The notes: generated by a model not told the origin, from the letters alone. A stretch of 64,000 nucleotides of DNA from Chondrinema litorale (GCF_026250525.1 NZ_CP111043.1:806001-870000), one strand, 5' to 3'. Shown: positions 52,440-61,388, numbered from the stretch's first letter. Numbers and translations: made by a program.

Positions 52440-53520
52440 ATGAATATATCCCAATTGAAGGATTATAAAGCCAGAGTAGAGGCTTTAAGGAGGTATCTTT
52501 GACTACGATCAGAAAGTCTTAGAATTAGAAAGAGAAGAAGCATTAACAGCAGAACCGAACTTTTGGGAAGATCCTAAAGCTGCAGAAAAAACGCTTAAAG
52601 AAATAAAAACAAAGAAAAATTGGGTTACCAGTTTTGAAGAGGTACATACCCTTCTAGGCGATCTCGAAACTCTACAAGAATTTTATGAGATGGAAGAAGC
52701 CACTGAAGAAGAGGTAGACCATACTGCCGAGAACCTTTCAGAAGCCATAGAAAATCTTGAAGTTAAAAAGATGCTTAGTGGCGAAGAGGATTCTTTGGAT
52801 GCGATTATGGAAATTAACCCTGGCGCAGGTGGTACAGAGAGTATGGACTGGGCATCGATTTTACTCCGCATGTATGTAATGTGGGGAGAGAAACATGGGT
52901 ATAAAGTTACTGAAGTAAACTACCAGCCAGGTGATGTTGCTGGTGTAAAAGCTGTAACTCTAGAGTTTTCTGGTGAGTATGCCTATGGATTTTTAAAATC
53001 TGAAATTGGTGTGCACCGCCTTGTAAGAATATCTCCATTCGATTCAGGTGGAAGAAGACATACTTCATTTGCATCTGTGTTTGTGTATCCGGTGGTAGAC
53101 GATTCTATTGAGGTAGACATCAATCCTGCTGATATTACATGGGATACCTTCCGTTCAAGTGGTGCTGGTGGTCAGAATGTAAACAAAGTAGAAACAGCAG
53201 TACGACTTAAACACGCTCCTACTGGCATTGTAATCGAGTGTCAGGAATCTCGCTCTCAACTTATGAACAAGGAGAAAGCATTAAAAATGCTTCAATCCAG
53301 ACTGTATCAACAAGAATTAGAGAAGAGAAACCAAGAAAGGCAAAAAGTAGAAAGCTCCAAAATGAAAATTGATTTTGGTTCGCAGATCAGAAACTATGTT
53401 TTGCATCCATATAAATTAATCAAAGATGTTAGAACCAGTGTAGAAAGTTCTAATGTACAAGATGTGCTGGATGGTGACCTAGATAAGTTCATTAAAGCCT
53501 TTTTACTCGGCAGTCAGTAA
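52440..53520 (+). CDS. prfB: peptide chain release factor 2 (programmed +1 frameshift)
   Basis: Release factor recognising UGA and UAA. The gene starts at ATG 52440 ([18 protein letters not shown]), reads 20 codons to CTT (52497-52499) and then meets an in-frame TGA. Skipping one base and continuing from 52501 gives a full-length RF2 of about 359 residues. The SPF anticodon-like motif ([10 protein letters not shown], about residue 198) and the peptidyl-hydrolysis motif GGQ ([15 protein letters not shown], about 242) are present. The join is therefore 52440-52499 plus 52501-53520. High RF2 levels would stop at TGA and lower synthesis, the classic autoregulation. Confidence 0.93.
52488..52502 (+). 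promoter_or_regulatory. RF2 frameshift signal
   Basis: AGGAGGTATCTTTGA: an internal Shine-Dalgarno-like AGGAGG, the slippery CTT and the UGA stop followed by C. This is nearly identical to the E. coli prfB site. It is notable in a lineage whose genes seldom use Shine-Dalgarno pairing for initiation. Confidence 0.9.
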
Positions 53521-53565
53521 ATTCTTTAAAAGCGATTTTTTTAACCATTTAATGCAATTAATCCA

Positions 53566-55125
53566 ATGGCAACACTAGAAAAATTATCAGATATAGAAGA
53601 AGTACTTAGTGAGCTTAGAATTGAAGCAATTAACCCATCGTATTCAACGGGTGCTGAGTGGGGAAATGTAGATCAAGATCGTATAAAGGAAATTCTTTCT
53701 CCGGGTACTGGAAAAAAAATTGCTTCGGTTACAATGGCAAGCGCCAACGATTACGAAAAAGTAATTACTCAGGCTCAAAATGCTTTTGAAGTTTGGAGAA
53801 AAATTCCAGCTCCTAAAAGAGGTGAAGTAGTAAGGCAAATTGGTCTAGAACTAAGAAAATACAAAGAACCTTTGGGTAAGCTTGTTACATTAGAAATGGG
53901 CAAAATTTTACAAGAAGGTTTAGGAGAAGTACAGGAAATGATAGATATCTGTGATTTTTCTGTTGGCCTATCACGTCAGTTATATGGCTTAAGTATGCAT
54001 TCAGAAAGGCATGAGCACCGCATGTATGAGCAATATCACCCACTTGGTATAGTAGGAGTAATTTCAGCTTTTAACTTTCCAGTTGCCGTATGGTCGTGGA
54101 ATGCCATGCTTGCTGCGGTTTGTGGAGATGTTGTGATATGGAAACCTTCAGAAAAAACACCTTTGACAGCTATTGCCTGTCAAAAAATAATTAAAGATGT
54201 TCTAAAAAGAAATGAATTACCGGAAGGCATATTCAATTTAATAATTGGAGACGCTGAAATCGGTTCTCTCATGTCTGCTGATAAAAGAGTACCGCTAGTT
54301 TCTGCCACCGGTTCTACCAGAATGGGTAAAAAAGTTGGCGAAACTGTGGGTAAAAGATTAGGCAAATCATTACTTGAACTTGGTGGTAATAATGCTATAA
54401 TAATTACGGCTCATGCCAATGTAGAAATGGCAATAAGAGCTGCTGTATTTGGTGCTGTAGGTACTGCCGGACAGCGTTGTACTTCTACTAGACGATTAAT
54501 AGTTCATGAAAGCAAATACGAAGCTGTTAAAAACAGATTACTCGATATTTATCCAACTTTAAAGATTGGAAACCCTCTTGATGAAAATAATCTTGTTGGT
54601 CCTCTTATCGATTCAGATGCTGTAGAAAACTTTAAAGCAGCTCTTGAAAAAGTGAAAGAAGAAGGAGGCAATATTTTAACTGGTGGCGAAGTTTTATATG
54701 GTAAAGGTTATGAATCAGGCAATTTTGTTACGCCTGCAATAGTTGAAGCAAAAAATCATTATAATATTGTGCAGGAAGAAACATTTGCCCCAATTTTATA
54801 TCTTATAAAGTACGAAGGGACAGTAAATAATGCAGTTGATATTCAAAATGATGTAAAGCAAGGTTTATCTTCTGCAATCTTTTCAGATAACTTACAGGAA
54901 ACAGAATACTTCCTGTCTTATAGTGGTTCTGATTGCGGGATTGCAAATGTAAATATAGGTACTTCAGGCGCTGAGATTGGTGGAGCCTTTGGTGGTGAAA
55001 AAGAAACTGGTGGTGGTAGAGAATCTGGGTCTGATGCTTGGAAAGTTTACATGAGAAGACAAACAAATACTATAAATTACAGTAAAGAGTTACCTTTAGC
55101 ACAAGGAATAAAATTTGAAATATGA
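53566..55125 (+). CDS. ALDH7-type aldehyde dehydrogenase (aminoadipate semialdehyde dehydrogenase-like)
   Basis: A 519-residue NAD(P)-dependent aldehyde dehydrogenase. Features are VGVISAFNFPVAVWSWNAMLA, the catalytic Glu in LLELGGNNAIII, the nucleophile in TAGQRCTSTRRL, and the C-terminal block GGAFGGEKETGGGRESGSDA, which is distinctive of the ALDH7/antiquitin subfamily. Members oxidise 2-aminoadipate-6-semialdehyde in lysine catabolism or related semialdehydes. A glutaryl-CoA dehydrogenase is encoded elsewhere (15623-16831), making a lysine pathway plausible but not proven. It begins 45 nt after prfB on the same strand and could be read through from it. Confidence 0.9.
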   Translation: MATLEKLSDIEEVLSELRIEAINPSYSTGAEWGNVDQDRIKEILSPGTGKKIASVTMASANDYEKVITQAQNAFEVWRKIPAPKRGEVVRQIGLELRKYKEPLGKLVTLEMGKILQEGLGEVQEMIDICDFSVGLSRQLYGLSMHSERHEHRMYEQYHPLGIVGVISAFNFPVAVWSWNAMLAAVCGDVVIWKPSEKTPLTAIACQKIIKDVLKRNELPEGIFNLIIGDAEIGSLMSADKRVPLVSATGSTRMGKKVGETVGKRLGKSLLELGGNNAIIITAHANVEMAIRAAVFGAVGTAGQRCTSTRRLIVHESKYEAVKNRLLDIYPTLKIGNPLDENNLVGPLIDSDAVENFKAALEKVKEEGGNILTGGEVLYGKGYESGNFVTPAIVEAKNHYNIVQEETFAPILYLIKYEGTVNNAVDIQNDVKQGLSSAIFSDNLQETEYFLSYSGSDCGIANVNIGTSGAEIGGAFGGEKETGGGRESGSDAWKVYMRRQTNTINYSKELPLAQGIKFEI

Positions 55126-55206
55126 AAATTTTAATTTATCAAATAAATTACTTATTTAACATATAATTTCTTTTTTTAACTATATACCAAATTTTTTAAA
55201 AAAAAC

Positions 55207-55620
55207 ATGTCAGAAAAGAGATACCAGTCAGTAATGTTGATTGATGATAACGAAATCGACAATCTCATTAATCAGAAAATGATTGAAGCTTCAAATATCT
55301 GTGAAAATATATTTGTCCATTCAGGAGCTAGAAGCGCTATTGAGTTTCTGAAAAACATCGAAAAAATTAAGCATATTGATGCAATGTCTATTTTACCAGA
55401 AGTAATTTTCCTTGACATTGATATGCCTTTAATGGATGGTTTTCAGTTCTTAGACTTGTTCGATAAACTGAATGACGAGACAAAAGAGAAATGTAAGATT
55501 GTGATGCTTACTTCGTCAATTAACCCACAAGATATCAACAAATCAAAAAATTATGATTATGTGAAGAAATATATCAATAAGCCATTAACCCAGCAAAATC
55601 TTGTTGGATTAGATATTTGA
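55207..55620 (+). CDS. single-domain response regulator
   Basis: A 137-residue stand-alone receiver (REC) domain. It has the acidic pair in VMLIDDNEID (Asp13, Asp14), the phosphoacceptor Asp70 in VIFLDIDMPLMDGF, Thr102 in MLTSSIN, and Lys125 in YINKPL. There is no output domain, so it would act by protein contact or pass phosphate on. No histidine kinase is nearby. This style of short receiver with the DIDMPLMDG motif is common in Cytophagales. It is 81 nt downstream of the ALDH gene and could be co-transcribed, though a long AT stretch separates them. Confidence 0.88.
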   Translation: MSEKRYQSVMLIDDNEIDNLINQKMIEASNICENIFVHSGARSAIEFLKNIEKIKHIDAMSILPEVIFLDIDMPLMDGFQFLDLFDKLNDETKEKCKIVMLTSSINPQDINKSKNYDYVKKYINKPLTQQNLVGLDI

Positions 55621-55787
55621 TGAATAATCTTCATGTATTTATTGAACTACTCAGTAATTCTTATAAAATTATTGAGCACTAAATTTCTGTATCAGATAAA
55701 TACAACACGAAGCTTTGCTGACAATCAAAGCAATTAAATTCGACAAAACTCTCTTTTTATAATAGAAGAAATTACATATTCTAAAAA

Positions 55788-55822
55788 CAGCCGCCCAATT
55801 ATATATGAGCGGCTGCTTTATT
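55788..55822 (+). terminator. probable terminator after the response regulator gene
   Basis: GC-rich stem CAGCCGC / GCGGCTG (55788-55794 and 55809-55815), 14-nt loop, then CTTTATTTTTT on the plus strand. It sits 168 nt beyond the stop, in a 310-nt gap with no gene. Confidence 0.6.
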
Positions 55823-55930
55823 TTTTATTAAAAGAGATGTATAAAATGGGCATGTTTAATCGGCTGGATCTGTCCATTCACATTAATCAATCTTCAAGTT
55901 TCTATTACACTGAAATTGAGCATTTTATAA

Positions 55931-56579
55931 ATGAAAATCTATGCAATTAGTGGATTAGGAGCTGATGAAAGAGTATTTAAATATCTCAAACTGGATTGCG
56001 AGCTTATACCACTACATTGGATAAAACCTCAAAAAAATGAAAGTATAGAAAGTTATGCGTTGAGACTTTCAAAAAATATTGATACAAAACAAGAAACTTT
56101 CGGAATATTGGGTGTGAGTTTTGGAGGTTTAATTGCCACAGAAATCACAAAAGTTCTCAATCCAAAATTCACTATTCTAATCTCCTCTGCTGAGACCAAA
56201 GGTGAATTACGAAGCATCTACAGAGTATTCGGCAAAACCCATTTGATCAGGTTAATTCCTCCAATTTTTTTTGGATTACCTACTTTTATCCAACCCTTTT
56301 TTATTTGGCACATCAAATTCAAAATTATTAAATCAGATAATAGCAGATACAGATTTAAAATTTACTAAATGGGCTATATCTCAATTAATTAGCTGGAAAA
56401 ATAAAACAAGACTTAATAACTGTTTAAAAATCTGCGGCACAAAAGATTTACTACTCCCCCACTCTTCTAATGGCAATGTGAAATTAATAGAAAATGGCTC
56501 TCATTTTATGATAGTGGATAGAGCCGAAGAAATCAGTAAGCTAATAAACCAGTACATAATAAATTCACTCAAATCGTAG
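55931..56579 (+). pseudogene. alpha/beta-hydrolase, reading frame broken at a T6 run
   Basis: Two overlapping frames together make one alpha/beta-hydrolase of about 215 residues. The first (55931-56368) starts MKIYAISGLGADERVFKYL and holds the nucleophile Ser63 in GILGVSFGGLIATE. The second, one base out of phase, continues from the same region (PFLFGTSNSKLLNQII) and holds the acid in ICGTKDLLLP and the histidine in NGSHFMIVD. The switch falls in CCCTTTTTTATT: five T instead of six (56297-56302) would restore one frame. Because all catalytic residues survive on both sides, the break is recent, a sequencing error, or bypassed by slippage. If real, it is a pseudogene. Confidence 0.7.
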
Positions 56580-56609
56580 TGCTACAGCAATTAAAAGATT
56601 AATTCTACC

Positions 56610-56617
56610 TAACTTTG
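56610..56617 (+). promoter_or_regulatory. candidate promoter -7 element of the pseudouridine synthase gene
   Basis: TAACTTTG, an exact match, ends 24 nt before the ATG at 56642. No clear -33 element. Confidence 0.35.
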
Positions 56618-56641
56618 CACATTATAAAAAAAGATAAAGGT

Positions 56642-57364
56642 ATGAAGATTAAATCGTTGGATGAGTTTATTCTTTTTGAAAATAAGGATTACATTATAAT
56701 TAATAAGCCCTATGGTATTGCTTCTTTGCAAGAAAGAGACACTACTCGTGTAAGCATACAACAATTGGCAAAAGAGTATATAGAAACCACACAGCTTTGC
56801 CATAGATTAGATAAAGAGACATCTGGGGCTCTAGCACTGGCAAAAAATCCGGAGGCGTATAAGAACCTTTCTGAGCAGTTTGCAAAAAGGAAAGTAAGTA
56901 AAACCTATCATGCTTTTGTTGATGGCTTGGCAGAGTTTAACGAGTACGAGTGTGATTTACCTATAGCTATTAGTGGCAAAGGTAAAGTGAGGATTGATAA
57001 ACAAGAAGGTAAAAAATCCAGTACAGTTTTTAACACATTAGAAACTTTCAGCAAACATTCTTTAGTAGAATGCAAACCAAAAACTGGAAGGATGCACCAA
57101 ATCAGAATACATTTAGCAGCAAGCAAACATTCTATTATTTCTGATGAGCAATATGGTGGTAATATACTTTATCTTTCTCAAATAAAACCCAAATTTAGAA
57201 ATGGAAAATACGAGGAAGAACAACCTCTAATAAAAAGGGTAGCATTACATGCTTTTAAACTCGGCTTTACAGGTTTAGAAGGAGAAGAAATTGTTGCAGA
57301 AGCTCCATATCCGAAAGATTTAAAAGCGCTAAAAAATCAACTGAAAAAAGTAACTAAACGATAA
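56642..57364 (+). CDS. RluA-family pseudouridine synthase
   Basis: A 240-residue RNA pseudouridine synthase lacking an S4 domain. The catalytic aspartate lies in HRLDKETSGALALAK (Asp57). Other family motifs are IIINKPYGIAS near residue 20 and KPKTGRMHQIRIHLAASKH. The target (rRNA or tRNA position) cannot be told. ATG 56642 is chosen: an upstream TTG (56615) would start inside the promoter-like element. The gene ends convergently with pdxA, with an overlapping hairpin. Confidence 0.9.
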   Translation: MKIKSLDEFILFENKDYIIINKPYGIASLQERDTTRVSIQQLAKEYIETTQLCHRLDKETSGALALAKNPEAYKNLSEQFAKRKVSKTYHAFVDGLAEFNEYECDLPIAISGKGKVRIDKQEGKKSSTVFNTLETFSKHSLVECKPKTGRMHQIRIHLAASKHSIISDEQYGGNILYLSQIKPKFRNGKYEEEQPLIKRVALHAFKLGFTGLEGEEIVAEAPYPKDLKALKNQLKKVTKR

Positions 57365-57370
57365 AAAGTG

Positions 57371-57396
57371 GGTAACAGAGTAATTACTCTGCTACC
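57371..57396. terminator. weak convergent hairpin between the pseudouridine synthase gene and pdxA
   Basis: GGTAACAGAGTAA (57371-57383) and TTACTCTGCTACC (57384-57396) pair with one mismatch and almost no loop. It overlaps the pdxA stop codon. A T-rich but interrupted tract follows on the plus strand. Confidence 0.4.
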
Positions 57397-58490
57397 TTCT
57401 TTTCTTTATCTATGTCTTTTTCCTTTTCTCTAACATCTTTATTCACTCTTATACTACTCTCTACCTTATTCTCTCTTGCTTTTACAATATCACAAGCAAG
57501 ATAAATAGCTTCTCGTATTGAGTTAGGATTTGCCTGATTTTTACCTGCAATGTTATAAGCCGTGCCATGATCTGGTGAAGTTCTCACTACTCTTAAACCA
57601 GCAGTGTAATTTACACCTTCATCAAAAGCAAGAATTTTAAATGGTAATAGTCCTTGATCGTGGTACATGGCTAATACAGCATCGTATTTTTTAAAGCTTA
57701 ATGCACCAAAAAAGCCATCTGCAGAGAAGGGTCCATAAACTAGGTTTCCACGGTTTTTAAAATCTGAGATTACAGGTGTAATTACTTGATTTTCATGGTC
57801 ACCCAATAAACCATTTTCACCAGCATGTGGGTTTAAACCCAAAACAGCAATCTTCGGTTTTTGAATACCAAAGTCTGTTTTTAAGGTTTGTAGCAAAATT
57901 TTAAGTGTTTGCTTTAGCTTATCTTTACTAATTAATGATTTTACTTTTGATAAGGGCACATGACCAGTAACCATCGCTACTTTCAAGTTTTCAGAAACCA
58001 TCATCATAAGTGATTTGTTGCCATCATCGCCAAATTTACTTTCGTAATATTCTGTATGACCTGGAAACTTAAACTCATCACTTTGGATATTTTCTTTACT
58101 AATAGGCGCTGTTACCACTGCATCAATAAAGCCACTTTCTAAATCTTCTGTAGACTTTTCTAAAGCTTTTAGCGCAGAAATACCTGCTGTCTGAGTAATT
58201 CTACCCGGCTCGATTTCAATATTATCGTGCCAGCAGTTAATTACGTTAGGCTTTTTCTCGTTGAGATAACTATTAGGATTATACTGATGATAATTAAAGT
58301 TCTCAAGTTCTAAAAGCCTTTTATATTTAGTGAGTATCTTCCCCGATCCATACACAATAGGAGTGCAGAGGTTAGTTATCCTGTTATCAGATAATACTTT
58401 TATGATTACCTCAGGACCTATACCATTAAAATCTCCTATAGTGATACCGATTTTTGGCTTATTTTCTTTTTTCGCCGCTGTTTTTTCCAT
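57384..58490 (-). CDS. pdxA: 4-hydroxythreonine-4-phosphate dehydrogenase
   Basis: NAD-dependent enzyme of the DXP-dependent vitamin B6 pathway. The 368-residue protein shows GITIGDFNGIGPEVI at the N-terminus, VTAPISKENI, FPGHTEYYESKFG (metal-binding His), LGLNPHAGENGLLGDHE, and AMYHDQGLLPFKIL. The domain is complete by about residue 340. The rest is an extra Lys/Glu tail (VREKEKDIDKEKKVAE) not usual in the family. It is divergent from rsmA, with 139 nt between the starts. Minus-strand TATATTTG at 58602-58595 may be its promoter. Confidence 0.95.
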   Translation of the reverse strand: MEKTAAKKENKPKIGITIGDFNGIGPEVIIKVLSDNRITNLCTPIVYGSGKILTKYKRLLELENFNYHQYNPNSYLNEKKPNVINCWHDNIEIEPGRITQTAGISALKALEKSTEDLESGFIDAVVTAPISKENIQSDEFKFPGHTEYYESKFGDDGNKSLMMMVSENLKVAMVTGHVPLSKVKSLISKDKLKQTLKILLQTLKTDFGIQKPKIAVLGLNPHAGENGLLGDHENQVITPVISDFKNRGNLVYGPFSADGFFGALSFKKYDAVLAMYHDQGLLPFKILAFDEGVNYTAGLRVVRTSPDHGTAYNIAGKNQANPNSIREAIYLACDIVKARENKVESSIRVNKDVREKEKDIDKEKKVAE

Positions 58491-58594
58491 CGTAAGCCTT
58501 TATTATAAAATAATAAAAAATTTACAGTCTGAATTGTTATCCGAAACAATTATCAATATTTCAAAGGCATAAAAAATTAAATACCTTAATTTGC

Positions 58595-58602
58595 CAAATA
58601 TA
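58595..58602 (-). promoter_or_regulatory. candidate pdxA promoter -7 element
   Basis: Minus-strand TATATTTG is an exact TAnnTTTG match about 105 nt upstream of the pdxA ATG. Plus-strand TTAATTTG (58586-58593) beside it is one base off the consensus and may serve rsmA, making a compact divergent promoter pair. Confidence 0.35.
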
Positions 58603-58629
58603 TTAATTAATAGTTTAAAGTTTTACCAG

Positions 58630-59415
58630 ATGAGGTATGTGAAACCCAAAAAACATTTGGGACAGCACTTTTTAAAGGATAAAAGTATAGCAGAAAGGAT
58701 AGTAAAGACACTTATTGAGACAGAATCGAGTTTGCCTGTACTAGAAATTGGTCCTGGCACAGGAGTACTTACATCCATACTTGTTGAAAAATTAACAGCT
58801 CCTTTTAAAGTGGTTGAGATTGACTCAGAGTCTGTGGTTTACCTAAAAGAAGAGTTAGGTATGAAAGAAGAACAGATAATTGAAGCTGATTTTCTAAGAA
58901 GCGATTTTTCTGTTTTTTTCTCAGATAAGTTTAATATTATTGGTAACTTTCCTTACAATATCTCCTCGCAGATATTTTTTAAAATGCTTGAAAACAAAAA
59001 TAAAATAGATCAGGTAACTTGTATGCTTCAAAAAGAAGTGGCTGATAGAATTACGGCTACTTCAGGAGGTAGAGTTTCAGGAATACTAACAATACTTATT
59101 CAGGCATTTTACGATACTGAATTTAATTTTATAGTACCACCAAATGTTTTCTTACCACCACCAAAGGTGGACTCGGCTGTAATTACACTTAAAAGGAACA
59201 ACACGAAAGAGTTAGATTGTAATGAGAAATTTTTCTTTAGAGTAGTTAAGCAAGCTTTTTCTACAAGAAGAAAAACCCTTAGAAATGCGCTCAAGCTTTT
59301 TCAACTTCCGACTGAAATTACCAGTGACGAAGTTTTCTCGAAAAGAGCCGAACAATTATCAGTAAGTGACTTTGTTGAACTAACAAAAATAATTGAAGAA
59401 CACAGTAAGCATTAG
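58630..59415 (+). CDS. rsmA: 16S rRNA dimethyladenosine methyltransferase
   Basis: KsgA/RsmA modifies two adjacent adenosines near the 3' end of 16S rRNA during small-subunit assembly. The 261-residue protein has KKHLGQHFLKD at the start, the SAM motif VLEIGPGTGVLTSIL, the catalytic NFPYNISS (motif IV), and VPPNVFLPPPKVDSAVI. The frame runs 13 codons further up to a TTG, but ATG 58630 (MRYVKPKKHLGQHFL) is the family start. It heads a plus-strand run with the nucleotidyltransferase, the 75-residue protein and dprA, with gaps of 8, 12 and 48 nt. Confidence 0.96.
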   Translation: MRYVKPKKHLGQHFLKDKSIAERIVKTLIETESSLPVLEIGPGTGVLTSILVEKLTAPFKVVEIDSESVVYLKEELGMKEEQIIEADFLRSDFSVFFSDKFNIIGNFPYNISSQIFFKMLENKNKIDQVTCMLQKEVADRITATSGGRVSGILTILIQAFYDTEFNFIVPPNVFLPPPKVDSAVITLKRNNTKELDCNEKFFFRVVKQAFSTRRKTLRNALKLFQLPTEITSDEVFSKRAEQLSVSDFVELTKIIEEHSKH

Positions 59416-59423
59416 TTACTAAC

Positions 59424-59918
59424 ATGCAGCATTATTTACAGCTTTTTAAGTCATTATATAAAGCAAGAGTTGAATACCTTGTTTGTGGTGGACTTGCTGT
59501 GAATATCTACGGAATTCCCAGAATGACAGCCGACATAGATTTAATGCTGCGGTTTTCGCCTAATAACTTAAAAAAATTTAAAGAGGTAACTACCAAACTT
59601 TCTTATAATGCCTGTATCCCTGTAGATATAGAAAAACTTGTGGATGAAACGGTGAGAAAAGATATGGTTGAGAAAAAAAATTTAATCGCCTATTCTTACT
59701 ATAATTCCATAGCCAGTTTCATGAATTTAGACATTTTGGTAAAAACACCTAAAGACTTTGAGTACTTTTGGTCAAACAAAGAAACTCGTGATATAGAAGA
59801 TTTTGAGGTTTATCTCGTTTCTCTTCAGAATCTTATTGAAATGAAAAAGTATGCAGGACGAGGCCAAGATGAGCAAGATATTCAACTGCTATACAGACTT
59901 GGCAACCTGAATAATTAA
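59424..59918 (+). CDS. nucleotidyltransferase-fold protein (AbiEii/DUF6036-like)
   Basis: A 164-residue protein with a minimal nucleotidyltransferase signature: CGGLAVNIYGIPRMTADIDLML. The Gly-Gly (residues 22-23) and the Asp37-x-Asp39 pair are the metal-binding motif, with a possible third acidic residue in MNLDILVKTP, and a C-terminal helix LIEMKKYAGRGQDEQDI typical of this group. Related proteins act as toxins or antitoxins that modify tRNA or protein, or as other nucleotide transferases. It is wedged between rsmA (8 nt) and a 75-residue ORF (12 nt). The function is not established. Confidence 0.78.
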   Translation: MQHYLQLFKSLYKARVEYLVCGGLAVNIYGIPRMTADIDLMLRFSPNNLKKFKEVTTKLSYNACIPVDIEKLVDETVRKDMVEKKNLIAYSYYNSIASFMNLDILVKTPKDFEYFWSNKETRDIEDFEVYLVSLQNLIEMKKYAGRGQDEQDIQLLYRLGNLNN

Positions 59919-59930
59919 TTCAACTATATA

Positions 59931-60158
59931 ATGAAAAAAAACGAGAAATCTACTGCTACAATTAGCAGTGGAGCTACAACAACAGAAAACGCTTTTCAAA
60001 TTCACATTAGCGACGAACAAATAAAAGCGCACAAAAAAAGAGATATAAAAGAAATTTTTCATTGGTTAGAATCAACCAATCATTTTATATCTGTTCTCCA
60101 AAACCCTTCTGACAAACAACGAAATAAAGCATTTAAAAAGCTGGTTAAGGATAATTAA
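59931..60158 (+). CDS. 75-residue hypothetical protein paired with the nucleotidyltransferase
   Basis: Small hydrophilic protein, MKKNEKSTATISSGATTTEN, then AFQIHISDEQIKAHKKRDIK and EIFHWLESTNHFISVLQNPS, ending DKQRNKAFKKLVKDN. A Thr/Ser-rich N-terminus precedes a predicted helical, basic C-terminal half. No motif identifies it. It starts 12 nt after the nucleotidyltransferase stop, so the two probably form a unit, perhaps a toxin/antitoxin-like pair or enzyme and adaptor. This is inference from spacing alone. It is 48 nt upstream of dprA. Confidence 0.6.
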   Translation: MKKNEKSTATISSGATTTENAFQIHISDEQIKAHKKRDIKEIFHWLESTNHFISVLQNPSDKQRNKAFKKLVKDN

Positions 60159-60206
60159 CTCTACCTGTAACAGGTGGCATTTTTTTAATATTTCAACCTC
60201 AATTAG

Positions 60207-61298
60207 ATGGAGGAAGAAAATCTTTTTGAAATAGCTTTAGGACTTGTTCCGGGCATTGGTAATGTTTTGGCAAAACATCTTATCAGTTACAGAGGGTCTG
60301 CCAAAAATGTTTTCCAGACACCTAAGGGAAAATTATTAAAAATACCGGGCATAGGTCCGAAGATAGCAGAAGCTATACTAAGTACAGAAGTTTTAAAGAA
60401 AGCAGAAAACGAATTAAAGCAAGCTCAAGAAAAAGAAGTTTCAATTCTGTTTTACACCTCACCTACTTATCCTAAAAGGCTTAAAAACATTCTGAATGCT
60501 CCTATTCTATTATACTATAAAGGTGCTGCCGACTTAAACAGCAAAAAAATACTAAGTATTGTTGGCACCAGAAAGGCTACCGAATATGGTAAAAACTTTA
60601 TAGAAAGCCTGCTCAAACAATTGCAATCTTACCCTGATCTACTAGTGGTAAGTGGCTTGGCATACGGAATTGATATTTGTACTCATAAAGTTTGCCTCAA
60701 AAATCAAATACCTACCGTAGGGGTAATGGCAAATGGTTTAGATATGGTTTATCCTTATGAGCATAAAGATGTAGCCAAACAGATGATTTTAAATGGAGGA
60801 ATACTCACAGAGAACCGATTTGGAAGCAAACCAGATGCACCTAAGTTTCCTGAAAGAAATAGAATTATTGCTGGTATGAGTGACGCTGTACTTGTTGTTG
60901 AGGCAGCAGAAAGTGGTGGAGCACTAATTACAGCAGAAATTGCCAATTCATACGATATTGAAGTTTTTGCTTTACCGGGAAACGTGAATCAGCAATATTC
61001 TAAAGGCTGCAATAAATTAATAAAAGAGCACAAAGCTCATATGATTACATCAGCAGAAGATATTATAGAGTTATTAAACTGGAATAAGGAAGCATCAAGT
61101 ACAAATAAAAAATTAACTATAATGCTAAACCAAAATGAACAAATAGTTTACGATCTATTAAAGAATAATCACCTGCAAATTGATGAGCTAAGTTATAGAA
61201 GTCAGATTTCTATGAGCCAGATACCATCGGTATTATTAGAAATGGAACTAAAAGGGATAATTAAAGTATTACCTGGACAGAAATATTGCATACTCTAA
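60207..61298 (+). CDS. dprA: DNA processing protein DprA
   Basis: DNA-binding protein that loads RecA onto incoming single strands during natural transformation. The 363-residue protein has an N-terminal helix-hairpin-helix region (ALGLVPGIGNVLAKHL and LLKIPGIGPKIAEAIL), the Rossmann-type core (SIVGTRKATEYGK, VVSGLAYGIDICTHK, FPERNRIIAGMSDAVLVVEA, SGGALITAE, ALPGNVNQQYSKGCNKLI), and a C-terminal winged helix (QIDELSYRSQISMSQIPSVLL). It is the last gene of the rsmA run. The next gene starts 90 nt on. Confidence 0.95.
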   Translation: MEEENLFEIALGLVPGIGNVLAKHLISYRGSAKNVFQTPKGKLLKIPGIGPKIAEAILSTEVLKKAENELKQAQEKEVSILFYTSPTYPKRLKNILNAPILLYYKGAADLNSKKILSIVGTRKATEYGKNFIESLLKQLQSYPDLLVVSGLAYGIDICTHKVCLKNQIPTVGVMANGLDMVYPYEHKDVAKQMILNGGILTENRFGSKPDAPKFPERNRIIAGMSDAVLVVEAAESGGALITAEIANSYDIEVFALPGNVNQQYSKGCNKLIKEHKAHMITSAEDIIELLNWNKEASSTNKKLTIMLNQNEQIVYDLLKNNHLQIDELSYRSQISMSQIPSVLLEMELKGIIKVLPGQKYCIL

Positions 61299-61388
61299 AC
61301 ATCAGAATATGCTGCTATTTTCATATATTTATATAAGCCAATAAATAAAAACCACTCCTCTTTAAATAAGTATAATCACTAATTATTC

